A stretch of 24,116 nt of DNA from CAZKEW01 sp964580435 (GCA_964580435.1 CAZOKP010000038.1:1-24116), one strand, 5' to 3'. Positions 1 through 7,370 are shown, numbered from the stretch's first letter. Notes: generated by a model not told the origin, from the letters alone. A program made the numbers and translations.

Positions 1-1062
1 ACACTCGTCCTAAGCCTTGGAGAAAATCGCGCCCGCTATGTCAATTGCGATCTTCCGGCAGTCGAAGATATGGTCCGTGACCCGGAATTGTTCTACAGGA
101 ATTGTGATCGCCCGATCCTTATCTTCGATGAGGTCCACCAGCTCCGGGACCCGGCCAGGCTGCTGAAAATCGGGGCCGATCTTTTCCCTCATCTCAGGAT
201 CGTCGCCACAGGTTCCTCGACGCTGTCGGCCAGCCGCAAGTTTCGTGATACACTCGCAGGACGAAAACGCCCTGTTCATTTGACGCCTGTACTCTGGGAC
301 GAACTCCCGGCCTTTGAGAATACCTCACTACTCAAACGGCTTTTTCAGGGCGGATTGCCCCAAGCCCTGCTGGCCGAAAAAAAATCTCCGAGTTTCTACA
401 GAGAATGGATGGATTCGTTTTTTGCCCGGGATATTCAACGGCGGTTCGCCTTTCGTGACCCCGACAAGTTTAATGCCCTTTTTGAATTCGTTCTCAAACA
501 AAGTGGCGGTCTCCTGGAGATCACCCGGACGGCCGGCGCCCTGGGGATCAGCCGTCCGACCGTTGAAAACCACCTCCGGGCTTTGGAGGCGACGCACGCC
601 CTGACTCTCGTGCGGCCTTTCTTCGGAGGCGGGCAGAAAGAAATCGTGAAGATGCCCAAGGCTTTCGCCTTCGATACGGGCTTCGTGAGCTTTGCCCGGG
701 GCTGGGATCCCTTAAGGCCTGAGGATTACGGGCTTCTATGGGAACATCTGGTGCTTGAGTATCTCCAGGCGCACGGCTATGAATGGAAAATCCAATACTG
801 GCGCGACAAGGCGGGCCGGGAGATCGATTTCGTGATCGCCCGCTCTCGGGACCAAATCGACGCCATCGAATGCAAATGGGATCAGCGGCAGTTCGACCCG
901 GCGGCCCTGAAAGTCTTCCGGTCCTATTATCCCGGGGGCAGGAATTTTATTGTTTGCCCCATCTCGGGGCCGGGATTTTTCAGGTCGACTGGTGGTCACG
1001 AGCTGATCGTCTGCAATCCTGAAGGCTGGGAGAATAAGCAGAGGGAAACAAATAGTCCTTGA
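1..1062 (+). CDS. AAA+ ATPase of the DUF4143 family, 5' truncated
   Basis: The reading frame is open from the first base, so the N-terminus with the Walker A motif lies outside the window. About 353 codons are visible. Near residue 37 there is a Walker B stretch (ILIFDEVHQL), followed by a sensor-like ATGSS. A helix-turn-helix-like segment follows around codons 510-600 bp (LGISRPTVENHLRAL). The C-terminal part has the PD-(D/E)XK-like pattern REIDFV...IECKW near 825-880, typical of DUF4143. This layout (AAA_14 then DUF4143) matches a widespread family of solitary bacterial and archaeal ATPases whose function is poorly established. They are often scattered in accessory regions beside toxin-antitoxin genes, as here. 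The internal ATG at 70 is not the true start, because conserved sequence continues upstream of it. Family assignment is confident; biological role is unknown. Confidence 0.85.
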   Translation, partial: TLVLSLGENRARYVNCDLPAVEDMVRDPELFYRNCDRPILIFDEVHQLRDPARLLKIGADLFPHLRIVATGSSTLSASRKFRDTLAGRKRPVHLTPVLWDELPAFENTSLLKRLFQGGLPQALLAEKKSPSFYREWMDSFFARDIQRRFAFRDPDKFNALFEFVLKQSGGLLEITRTAGALGISRPTVENHLRALEATHALTLVRPFFGGGQKEIVKMPKAFAFDTGFVSFARGWDPLRPEDYGLLWEHLVLEYLQAHGYEWKIQYWRDKAGREIDFVIARSRDQIDAIECKWDQRQFDPAALKVFRSYYPGGRNFIVCPISGPGFFRSTGGHELIVCNPEGWENKQRETNSP

Positions 1063-1162
1063 GTAAAATTCATTTTCCTGAGAGAAAATCCTGTCGTCGG
1101 CGCTCATTTGCCGGCCTCGGCCATGGCCACCGACCTGATTTAAGAAGTCAAGGAGTCTGACC

Positions 1163-1231
1163 ATGCCGGAATATTCGAACTCGCAGATTGGCACGTTCGA
1201 AGAATGTCCGCTTCAGTACCGGCTCGTCTAG
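1163..1231 (+). pseudogene. N-terminal stub of a RecB-like PD-(D/E)XK exonuclease
   Basis: An AAGGAG ribosome binding site at 1150-1155 precedes ATG 1163, and the frame runs 22 codons to TAG at 1229-1231. The peptide MPEYSNSQIGTFEECPLQYR matches the characteristic opening of the PDDEXK_1/RecB-family nuclease domain (Y-S-x-S-x-I-x-T-F-E-x-C-P-L-x-Y). In intact proteins about 230 or more residues follow; here the frame ends at once and a dispersed palindromic repeat begins 8 bp later (1239). I read it as a gene start whose body was lost, with the stop formed at the junction. It is too short for certainty, and a true 22-residue peptide cannot be excluded. Confidence 0.55.
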
Positions 1232-1238
1232 AAATTCT

Positions 1239-1280
1239 GGGGACACGTACCAATTTCCAGAGAATTGGTTACATATCCCC
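1239..1280. repeat. Dispersed palindromic repeat, copy A
   Basis: Imperfect inverted repeat of 42 bp. The left arm GGGGACACGTACCAATT and the right arm AATTGGTTACATATCCCC pair around a short TCCAGAG loop. Related copies are found at 4056-4126, 7370-7411 and 8224-8290. The preceding GAAATTCT (1231-1238) is also shared with copy B and supplies the G of the TAG that ends the RecB-like stub. Confidence 0.75.
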
Positions 1281-1321
1281 GATTTTCATGGTTCCCGAAT
1301 TTCCGGAGTCCTCCTTCAGTT

Positions 1322-1350
1322 TTGACAGCCTTCAGATCTAGCGATATTAT
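1322..1350 (+). promoter_or_regulatory. Sigma-70-type promoter for the phosphoesterase region
   Basis: TTGACA at 1322-1327, a 17-bp spacer, then TATTAT at 1345-1350: perfect -35, one mismatch in -10 and ideal spacing. Transcription would start near 1357, ahead of the phosphoesterase remnant (1394) and the intact phosphoesterase gene (1512). Confidence 0.65.
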
Positions 1351-1393
1351 TCACCTCGCAAGCCCTGATCTTGTGCCTTAAAAGCTGCTGATC

Positions 1394-1498
1394 ATGCAAA
1401 TTGTCGCTCTTTCAGACCTGCACGGGATTCGCGTTCGGTTTGAAAAAGCCCGCAGGCTTGTCGATGAGGGGATCAAGGCGCTCCTATTGGCTCCCGGA
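1394..1498 (+). pseudogene. N-terminal remnant of a second metallophosphoesterase
   Basis: From ATG 1394 the frame gives MQIVALSDLHG and then a helix-like stretch up to LLLAPGG. This resembles the start of calcineurin-like phosphoesterases (M-x-I-V-A-x-S-D-L-H-G, with the metal ligands D-x-H, and usually LLLAGD one beta-alpha unit later). After about 35 codons the resemblance stops and the frame merely reads out of phase through the next gene to a stop at 1747. I infer a decayed or truncated gene lying directly in front of another, intact member of the superfamily. There is no good ribosome binding site before 1394. It could also be a short leader peptide for the next gene, though its DLHG motif argues for a remnant. 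Confidence 0.5.
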
Positions 1499-1511
1499 GG
1501 AGAATTACGCT

Positions 1512-2069
1512 ATGAAGAATATCTATTTCACGGCCGATACTCATTTCAATCATGCCAACATTATCAGTTTTTGTCAGCGTCCATTTGCGTCGGTGGCAGA
1601 AATGAACGAAGCCCTGATCGCCAAGTGGAACGCCAGGGTCGGGGAGGGAGACCTTGTTTATCATCTGGGAGATTTTGCCTGGGGGGACTGGGGGCCCATC
1701 CTCGAGCGGCTGAACGGCGATATTATCTTGATCAGCGGGGGACATGATAAGAAAGTGCAAAAAAAGTACGCTGGCCGGTTTCTCCATACGGCCGATTTGA
1801 TGGACATTGTTATCGAGGGATATGCGGTTGTCCTTTGTCACTACTGTCTTAGAGTCTGGAATAAGAGCCACTTTGATTCTTGGCATCTATTCGGGCACAG
1901 CCACGGGCAACTCCCGGCGCTCGGAAAGTCGCTCGATGTCGGTGTCGACGGCCACGATTTCGCGCCCTGGTCCTGGGGAGAAATTAAAGTGTATATGGTT
2001 GAACGGCCGCATAATGAGAATTTTTTGGGGCTAGGGAAAAACGGAGGCGGTTCGTTTTTCTTGTTTTAA
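1512..2069 (+). CDS. Calcineurin-like metallophosphoesterase
   Basis: The product is 185 residues, a small cytoplasmic phosphoesterase of the type starting MKNIYFTADTHFNHANII. The dinuclear-metal motifs are visible in order: D9-x-H11, GD at 53-54, H110, and GHSH with H129 and H131. The third motif, normally GNHD, reads GGHD (76-79), so the Asn that usually bridges a metal is absent. Activity may therefore be reduced, or the base calls at this site may be wrong. The start at 1512 is chosen because GGAGGA at 1496-1501 lies at good distance and because family similarity begins exactly there. A longer frame from 1401 has no ribosome binding site and no family match before MKNIYF. Relatives are about this length and are often encoded singly, near phage-like or accessory genes. 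The physiological substrate is unknown. Confidence 0.85.
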   Translation: MKNIYFTADTHFNHANIISFCQRPFASVAEMNEALIAKWNARVGEGDLVYHLGDFAWGDWGPILERLNGDIILISGGHDKKVQKKYAGRFLHTADLMDIVIEGYAVVLCHYCLRVWNKSHFDSWHLFGHSHGQLPALGKSLDVGVDGHDFAPWSWGEIKVYMVERPHNENFLGLGKNGGGSFFLF

Positions 2070-2122
2070 TCGCTTTCTCATTTGTAATTTACACCGCCGA
2101 ATTTGAAAAAAAGGGCATAGTT

Positions 2123-2262
2123 TCATGGGCCGGTCAGCTTGGCGCTGACGAGGCGGTTGAGGCTGATTCCCTCTTCGGCGGCTTTGATCGCAAGAGCACG
2201 ATGGACTTCCGGCGGAATTCTGACGACGAATTTTCCGCTGTATAATCTTCCAGCTTTCTTAA
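2123..2262 (-). pseudogene. C-terminal remnant of a second hicB antitoxin gene
   Basis: On the minus strand a stop-terminated frame ends with YSGKFVVRIPPEVHR..LAIKAAEEG and SLNRLVSAKLTGP. This is nearly the same as the DNA-binding ribbon-helix-helix tail of the intact HicB at 7505-7837. The DNA of the two tails is about four fifths identical by eye over roughly 110 bp. The partner hicA and the HicB N-terminal domain are missing, and upstream sequence in the same frame (read leftwards from about 2262) does not resemble HicB. The remnant frame itself has no stop, so the loss looks like deletion and not point decay. A free-standing small ribbon-helix-helix protein is a less likely alternative, because I see no start codon with a ribosome binding site. 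Confidence 0.65.
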
Positions 2263-2383
2263 AAGAAGACGCCCCCGGGCACAGGGTTTTCTCGAACGTT
2301 ATGAGAAAAGAAAGATGGATAGGACACGGCTAACCAGGGTCAATTTCCACGAGAATGAAGCGACCTTGACATCAATACGATAG

Positions 2384-2464
2384 GAGCCCGCAGTCCTCGA
2401 CCGCGTCAAGGCCTTCGTCAGCACCGAAAAGCGCTATACGGTGACACTTAAGGAAGATCCCTAA
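2384..2464 (+). other. Possible gene-tail fragment, unidentified
   Basis: A short frame between an in-frame TAG and TAA encodes EPAVLDRVKAFV and then KRYTVTLKEDP before the stop. It has amphipathic helix-then-strand character and no start. It may be the C-terminal end of a lost gene; I do not recognise the family. The rest of 2265-2560 shows no convincing coding sequence on either strand. Confidence 0.25.
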
Positions 2465-2560
2465 TTCTCGTTTGACAAAGTGGGATAAGCTGAGTGAGAT
2501 TATTTAGGAGATGTTGTTGTCTAAAGTCATGGAGGCTTTAGGCTATGCCCCCACAATAGC

Positions 2561-2579
2561 ATTCACCCCAGGGGTGAAT
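2561..2579. promoter_or_regulatory. Operator-like perfect palindrome O1 upstream of higBA
   Basis: ATTCACCCCAGGGGTGAAT is a perfect 19-bp palindrome with a single central base. A second, nearly identical site is centred 61 bp downstream. The two bracket the higBA promoter, which is the expected arrangement for autorepression by the helix-turn-helix antitoxin. Confidence 0.65.
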
Positions 2580-2586
2580 AAATAAC

Positions 2587-2615
2587 TTGACAAACAGTTA
2601 AGCCGAGGTTATCAT
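2587..2615 (+). promoter_or_regulatory. Sigma-70-type promoter of the higBA-like operon
   Basis: TTGACA at 2587-2592, a 17-bp spacer, and TATCAT at 2610-2615. The -35 starts 8 bp after palindrome O1 and the -10 ends 8 bp before palindrome O2. The predicted start of transcription falls in O2, about 45 bp before the GTG start of the toxin gene. Confidence 0.7.
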
Positions 2616-2622
2616 ATTATCG

Positions 2623-2639
2623 TTCACCCCAGGGATGAA
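2623..2639. promoter_or_regulatory. Operator-like palindrome O2 upstream of higBA
   Basis: TTCACCCCAGGGATGAA matches the 17-bp core of O1 with one change (GGGG to GGGA). Binding here would cover the transcription start site. Confidence 0.6.
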
Positions 2640-2668
2640 AAGATGTTTGAGTTTCAGGCGGGGAACCG

Positions 2669-2971
2669 GTGGAAGTCATATTTGGGACGAAAAAATTAGG
2701 AAAGTGCTATATGAACTATCAGGCAGGATGTCGGGAATGGGGACCGGATGTGGCAAGAAAATATATTCAGCGAATTGACCTCCTTCAAGAGGCCTCTGAT
2801 ATGGGCGAAATTCGCAAGCTGCCTGGATTGGATTGCCATCCTCTAAAGGGGCCTAGAGTGGGGCAATATGGAATCACGCTTCATGATCGTTGGCGCCTCA
2901 TATTTAGCTTGCAGGGGGAAAGGGACCAGGTCATTTACATAAAGGAAGTGAGTAAACATTATGGCAATTGA
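2669..2971 (+). CDS. higB: HigB/RelE-superfamily toxin
   Basis: The product is 100 residues with the HigB-like (plasmid maintenance killer) profile: an N-terminal helical part containing ARKYIQRIDLL, then LPGLDCHPLKGPR and the core strands YGITLHDRWRLIFSL. In this family the toxin is a ribosome-dependent mRNA endonuclease; the Arg/His-rich segment around DRWR corresponds to its active surface. The start is GTG at 2669, with only a weak purine-rich stretch before it (GGCGGGGAA). An ATG at 2643 is out of frame. The stop overlaps the antitoxin start by 11 bp, so translation is probably coupled, with the toxin first as in HigBA systems. The operon is preceded by a strong promoter flanked by twin palindromes. 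Toxicity is inferred from the family. Confidence 0.85.
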   Translation: MEVIFGTKKLGKCYMNYQAGCREWGPDVARKYIQRIDLLQEASDMGEIRKLPGLDCHPLKGPRVGQYGITLHDRWRLIFSLQGERDQVIYIKEVSKHYGN

Positions 2972-4049
2972 AAAACGCATCTACTCTGATCTGCCTATTC
3001 CACCCGGCGAGTATCTTGCCGAGGTTCTTGCGGTCAAGGGTATCGCCCAGGCCGAGTTGGCGAGGCGCATAGGGCGGCCCATCCAGGCGGTCAACGAAAT
3101 CATCAAAGGCGGTAAGGCCATTACACCGGCGACCGCTCTTCAGCTTGAACGAGCCCTCGACGTGCCCGCACATATTTGGACCGGACTCGAATCCCGCTAT
3201 CAGCTCGTCAAGGCCCGGCTGGAGGAAAAGAAGCAAATCCAAAAGGAGTCGGGGTATCTCAAGCAAACCCCCTATAAGCAGCTGGCCGACTTAGATTGCG
3301 TCGAAAAGGCCCGAGATAATGAACACAAAATCAGGGAACTCCACCGCTTTTACGGCGTGTCGTCTCTCGCGAACTTGCCAGGGATCAAGGCCTATGAGGC
3401 GTCTTTCCGCCGCGGCGGGGCGCGAGAAGCTTCGAGCTATGCCCTGGCTGCGTGGATAAGATGTGCGGAGCTGCGGGCGGCGGAAGTACCCGCGGAAACC
3501 TTCGATAAAGGAAAGTTGAGGAAATCTCTCAACGATATTCGAGCCCTGAGCACGAAGGAACCCGCCGAGTTCGTGCCCGAACTTAAGGGACTTCTGGCCC
3601 GGTGTGGAGTCGTCTTGGTGCTACTCCCTCATTTTCCGAAAACGTACGCACACGGGGCGACGTTCTGGATAAAGCCCGACAAAGCGGTTCTTCTAATGAG
3701 TCTTCGAGGACGTTGGGCGGATATATTTTGGTTCAGCCTCTTCCATGAGATCGGACATATCCTTCTCCATGGAAAAAGGATGTTCATCGATGAGCGCAAG
3801 GTTTCGCCGGAATTGGCTCGACAGGAAAAAGAGGCGGATGATTTCGCAGCAGATTCGCTCGTTGGGGCCGGGCGGTTTAGGGAGTTAGTCCGCAAAGCGG
3901 ACTTTAGCGAAGCGGCGATTGAGGCGTTTGCCAGGGAGATCGGTGTTTCCGCCGGAATTGTGGTCGGGCGGCTCCAGCATGAGGGACTTCTGCGGCATGA
4001 TTCAAAGTTGAACCGGTTGCGTGACAGGTATCGGATGAATGGGCCCTGA
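2961..4049 (+). CDS. HigA-type XRE antitoxin fused to an ImmA/IrrE metallopeptidase domain
   Basis: The product has 362 residues, far longer than a simple HigA (about 100). Residues 15-75 form the HigA helix-turn-helix with the characteristic PPGEYLAEVL and LARRIGRP...VNEIIKG. Residues 100-235 are a helical linker. Residues 250-310 carry an ImmA/IrrE-type zinc peptidase core, with HEIGH at 262-266 and a downstream EADDFA (E291) as third ligand. It should neutralise the preceding HigB toxin and repress the operon, probably through the palindromes at 2561-2579 and 2623-2639. The protease domain may regulate stability of the complex or of another repressor, which is inference from ImmA. The start at 2961 lies inside the end of the toxin gene. 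A palindromic repeat begins 7 bp after the TGA. Confidence 0.88.
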   Translation: MAIEKRIYSDLPIPPGEYLAEVLAVKGIAQAELARRIGRPIQAVNEIIKGGKAITPATALQLERALDVPAHIWTGLESRYQLVKARLEEKKQIQKESGYLKQTPYKQLADLDCVEKARDNEHKIRELHRFYGVSSLANLPGIKAYEASFRRGGAREASSYALAAWIRCAELRAAEVPAETFDKGKLRKSLNDIRALSTKEPAEFVPELKGLLARCGVVLVLLPHFPKTYAHGATFWIKPDKAVLLMSLRGRWADIFWFSLFHEIGHILLHGKRMFIDERKVSPELARQEKEADDFAADSLVGAGRFRELVRKADFSEAAIEAFAREIGVSAGIVVGRLQHEGLLRHDSKLNRLRDRYRMNGP

Positions 4050-4055
4050 AATTCC

Positions 4056-4126
4056 GGGGACATGATCCCAATTCCAGAAATTCTTGGGACACGTCCCGAA
4101 ATCAAGAGAATTCGTTACATGTCCCC
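4056..4126. repeat. Dispersed palindromic repeat, copy B (compound)
   Basis: The element begins GGGGACATGATCCCAATTCC and ends GAGAATTCGTTACATGTCCCC, with a second inner arm TTGGGACACGTCCCGAAATC, so it looks like a nested or partly doubled version of copy A. The upstream GAAATTCC is shared with copy A, and its first bases complete the TGA (4047-4049) of the antitoxin gene. Confidence 0.7.
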
Positions 4127-4166
4127 GAATTTTGCTTCCAGATCCAGGCAGGTAATTGTCGATCAA

Positions 4167-4195
4167 TTGACTATTTATCCTATTATTAGTATCCT
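4167..4195 (+). promoter_or_regulatory. Possible promoter of the receptor-kinase gene
   Basis: TTGACT at 4167-4172, a 17-bp spacer, and TATCCT at 4190-4195. The -10 is mediocre and the predicted leader is only about 20 nt, without a clear ribosome binding site before ATG 4221. Tentative. Confidence 0.35.
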
Positions 4196-4220
4196 TCTGA
4201 CAAGCTTGTAAGCAAAAGCC

Positions 4221-7200
4221 ATGGCTATAAAGTGCCCTCAATGTCATTTTGATAATCCCGAGACTCAGAAGTTTTGCGGGGAGTGTGGAGCGCCGATCAC
4301 TGATTCCCGCTCTATCTCTGTTTCTGCAACCGAGACTCTTCGAACCCCCCTAAGAGAACTCTCCATGGGCACAGTCTTTGCCGGTCGCTACCAGATCATC
4401 GAGGAGCTCGGCAAAGGCGGAATGGGACGGGTCTACAAAGTTTTTGATACCAAGATCAAAGAGAAGGTTGCTCTGAAGCTCGTCAAGCCCGAGGTCGCCT
4501 CGGATCGAGAAACCATCGAGCGCTTTTCGAACGAGCTCAAGCTGGCCCGGAAAATCAGGCATAAAAATGTCTGCGGGATGTTCGACATCGGGGAAGCCGA
4601 GGGAGCCCACTTTATCACCATGGAATACGTTTCCGGCGAGGACCTCAAGACCATTATCCGCATGTCCACCGGGCTCACTGTCGGGACCGTTCTGAGCATA
4701 GGCAAACAGGTCTGCCAGGGCCTGGCTGAAGCGCACAGCCTGGGCGTCGTCCATCGCGACCTCAAACCGCAGAACATCATGATCGACAAGGGCGGGAACG
4801 CCAAGATCATGGATTTCGGCATCGCCCGGTCAATCCGGGAGAAAGGAATCACCGGCGCAGGGATTATGATCGGCACCCCGGAGTACATGTCGCCGGAGCA
4901 GACCGAAGCCAAAGACGTTGACCAGAGGTCCGATATCTATTCACTCGGAATCATTCTTTATGAAATGGCCACGGGGCGAGTTCCTTTCGAAGGCGAGACG
5001 GCCTTGAGCGTAGCCATCAAGCACAAGACAGAGATCCCCAAAGACCCCAAGTCGCTCAACCCTCATATTCCCGACGACCTCAAACGCCTGATCCTCAAGT
5101 GCCTGGAGAAAGACAAAGCCAAGAGATACCAGACAGCCGCTGAAGTCGAAGCCGAGCTGGAAAAGATCGAAAAGGGAATTCCCACGACCGAGCGCGTTGT
5201 CCCTGAGCGAAAAACCCTCACTTCCAAGCAGATCACCGTTCAATTTGAACCAAAAAGGCTCATCATCCCGGCGATCATTTTGATTTCAGCTGTCATCGTC
5301 GCGATATTCCTCTGGAAATTTCTTCCCCGAAGAGAAGTTGCGCCTTCCCCCAAGATCAAAAACTCCATCGCGGTCATCAGCTTTGAAAACCAGACCGGCG
5401 ACAAGGCCTTCGATTATCTCAGGAAGGCCATCCCCAACCTTCTCATCACCAGCCTGGAGCAGAGGGGCGGGCTGTATGTGGTCACCTGGGAGAGAATGGC
5501 TGACCTCCTTTCGCAGATGGGCGAAAAGGATGCGGAAACCATTGACCGAGAATCAGGGTTTCGGCTCTGCCGCAAGGAAGGAATCGAAGCCATCGTCCTG
5601 GGAAGCTTCGTCAAGGCCGGAGATATGTTTGCCACGGACGTCAAGGTCCTGGATGTCGGGACAAAGCGCCTCCTCAAGAGCGCCAGCTCCCGGGGCGAAG
5701 GACCGGACAGCATCCTGAGAATCCAGATCGACGAGTTGAGCCGGGACATTTCCGCGGGGATCGGCCCGGCCAGGGAGAAGATCGAAGCCGAAAAAGCCCA
5801 GGTCACAGAGGTGACGACCAGCTCGATGGAGGCTTATAGGGATTATCTAAAGGGGAGGGAGGAGTTCGATAAATTATACTATGAAGATGCCCAAAAATCG
5901 CTCGAAAAAGCCGTCGAGCTAGACCCCGAGTTCGCTCTGGCTTATTTCTATCTTGCTTTCACGCACATGGGATTGGGTAATATCCGGGCGGGCAATGAGG
6001 CCATTGAAAAAGCGAAAGCTTTGGCCCACAAAGTCACGGAAAGAGAAAGACTTTATATAGAAGCACTCTATGCCGTCATGATAGAACGCAACATGGAAGC
6101 CAGAAATCGCTTCTTGCAGGAGATCATCCAGAAATACCCCAAGGAGAAGATAGCTCATTATTGGCTCGGCGTTTTCTATCGTACCTTCGACAATCAGGAG
6201 ATGGCCATCGAAGAGCAGAACAAAGTCCTTGAGCTCGACCCCGATTACGGAGGGGCTCATAATGAGCTCGGCTACGCCTATCTCGCTCTCAGGAATTTTG
6301 ATAAATCCATCGAACACTTCCAGAAATATGCCTCTTTGAACCCGAAAGATGCCAACCCGCTTGATTCTTTAGCCGAAGCCTATTTTCTTATGGGCAGATT
6401 AGACGAGGCCATCGCCAAGTACAAAGAGGCCCTGGCTATAAAACCCGACTTTCTCACCTCCAATTATTGTATTGCCTACATCTATGCTTTGAAGGAGAAT
6501 CCGGCTGAGGCCATGGCCTGGCTGGAAACGTTCATCGCCCAGGCGCCCAACGCTGGCTGGAAAGGAGGGGGGGTCGCGTTTAAAGGATTTTATCAAAGCT
6601 GGCTCGGCAGTTTGAATAAAGGTTTGGACAACCTGAAAAAAGCAGAAGAAATGCTGACCTCAGTGGGGGACGTCGAAGGAAAAGCAGCTATCGATTGGAT
6701 CAAAGCATTTTTATATCTATCTAAAGGCGAATTTGATCTCGCCAGAAAATCCGCTAAAAATTGGCACGACGTCAATTTGAATTTTTACCCCAAAAGAGAA
6801 GCTTATTACAAGAGTGGTTATCTCGGAATCCTGGGTTGCGTTGAATTGAAAGAGGGCAAGATAGATTCGGCCAAAACACGAGTGGCCGAGATGATGTCCC
6901 TTTTGCCGGATGTGTTAGCTCGTAGTCGAAGAGAAGAGAGGGCTTTCCTGGCTAATCTCCTTCAAGCTGAGGTCCTACTGGCCGAGGGCTTTCCGGATAA
7001 AGCCATCGCATTTTTTGAAAAGACGGCTCTACCCGTTCCGCCCGGGACGGGAGATCTTCTATATTTAATAGGCTACAATATGCCTTTTTTAAAGGACGTA
7101 TTAGGCAGGGCTTACCTCGAGAAAGGCGATCTCGATCGAGCCATCACTGAGTATGAAAAGCTCGTCACCTTTGACCCAACGAGCCGGGCGCAGTTCCTGA

Positions 7201-7370
7201 TCCATCCCGAGCTTCATTACAGGCTGGCCAAGCTTTATGAGCAGAAGGGCATGACTAGCAAGGCCATCGAACAATACCAGAAGTTCCTGGAACTCTGGAA
7301 GGATGCCGAGCCAGGCCTTCCCGAAGTTGTAGAGGCAAGGAAGAGGCTGGAGAAGCTGACGACGAAATAG
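4221..7370 (+). CDS. Membrane Ser/Thr protein kinase with zinc ribbon, TolB-like and TPR domains
   Basis: The product has 1049 residues. Residues 5-22 form a zinc ribbon (C5-x2-C8, C19-x2-C22). Residues 57-315 are a complete Hanks-type kinase: glycine loop GKGGMGRV at 64-71, catalytic Lys86, Glu105, HRD at 178-180 with Lys182 and Asn185, DFG at 198-200, and GTPEYMSPEQ. All catalytic residues are present. A single membrane helix at about 347-367 separates the cytoplasmic kinase from the rest. Residues 381-500 resemble the TolB/FlgO-like domain (IAVISFENQTGDKAFDYL) often found in such bacterial receptors. From about 530 to the end there are TPR repeats (for example YYEDAQKSLEKAVELDPEFA, and others). 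It probably senses a partner through the extracytoplasmic TPRs; ligand and substrates are unknown. It lies between two toxin-antitoxin modules and is bounded by repeats B and C. Its stop codon lies inside copy C. Confidence 0.92.
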   Translation: MAIKCPQCHFDNPETQKFCGECGAPITDSRSISVSATETLRTPLRELSMGTVFAGRYQIIEELGKGGMGRVYKVFDTKIKEKVALKLVKPEVASDRETIERFSNELKLARKIRHKNVCGMFDIGEAEGAHFITMEYVSGEDLKTIIRMSTGLTVGTVLSIGKQVCQGLAEAHSLGVVHRDLKPQNIMIDKGGNAKIMDFGIARSIREKGITGAGIMIGTPEYMSPEQTEAKDVDQRSDIYSLGIILYEMATGRVPFEGETALSVAIKHKTEIPKDPKSLNPHIPDDLKRLILKCLEKDKAKRYQTAAEVEAELEKIEKGIPTTERVVPERKTLTSKQITVQFEPKRLIIPAIILISAVIVAIFLWKFLPRREVAPSPKIKNSIAVISFENQTGDKAFDYLRKAIPNLLITSLEQRGGLYVVTWERMADLLSQMGEKDAETIDRESGFRLCRKEGIEAIVLGSFVKAGDMFATDVKVLDVGTKRLLKSASSRGEGPDSILRIQIDELSRDISAGIGPAREKIEAEKAQVTEVTTSSMEAYRDYLKGREEFDKLYYEDAQKSLEKAVELDPEFALAYFYLAFTHMGLGNIRAGNEAIEKAKALAHKVTERERLYIEALYAVMIERNMEARNRFLQEIIQKYPKEKIAHYWLGVFYRTFDNQEMAIEEQNKVLELDPDYGGAHNELGYAYLALRNFDKSIEHFQKYASLNPKDANPLDSLAEAYFLMGRLDEAIAKYKEALAIKPDFLTSNYCIAYIYALKENPAEAMAWLETFIAQAPNAGWKGGGVAFKGFYQSWLGSLNKGLDNLKKAEEMLTSVGDVEGKAAIDWIKAFLYLSKGEFDLARKSAKNWHDVNLNFYPKREAYYKSGYLGILGCVELKEGKIDSAKTRVAEMMSLLPDVLARSRREERAFLANLLQAEVLLAEGFPDKAIAFFEKTALPVPPGTGDLLYLIGYNMPFLKDVLGRAYLEKGDLDRAITEYEKLVTFDPTSRAQFLIHPELHYRLAKLYEQKGMTSKAIEQYQKFLELWKDAEPGLPEVVEARKRLEKLTTK

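Noticed and set aside
1401..1511. N-terminal extension of the phosphoesterase from 1401
   Set aside because: There is no ribosome binding site, and the family similarity starts at MKNIYF (1512), which has a good one.
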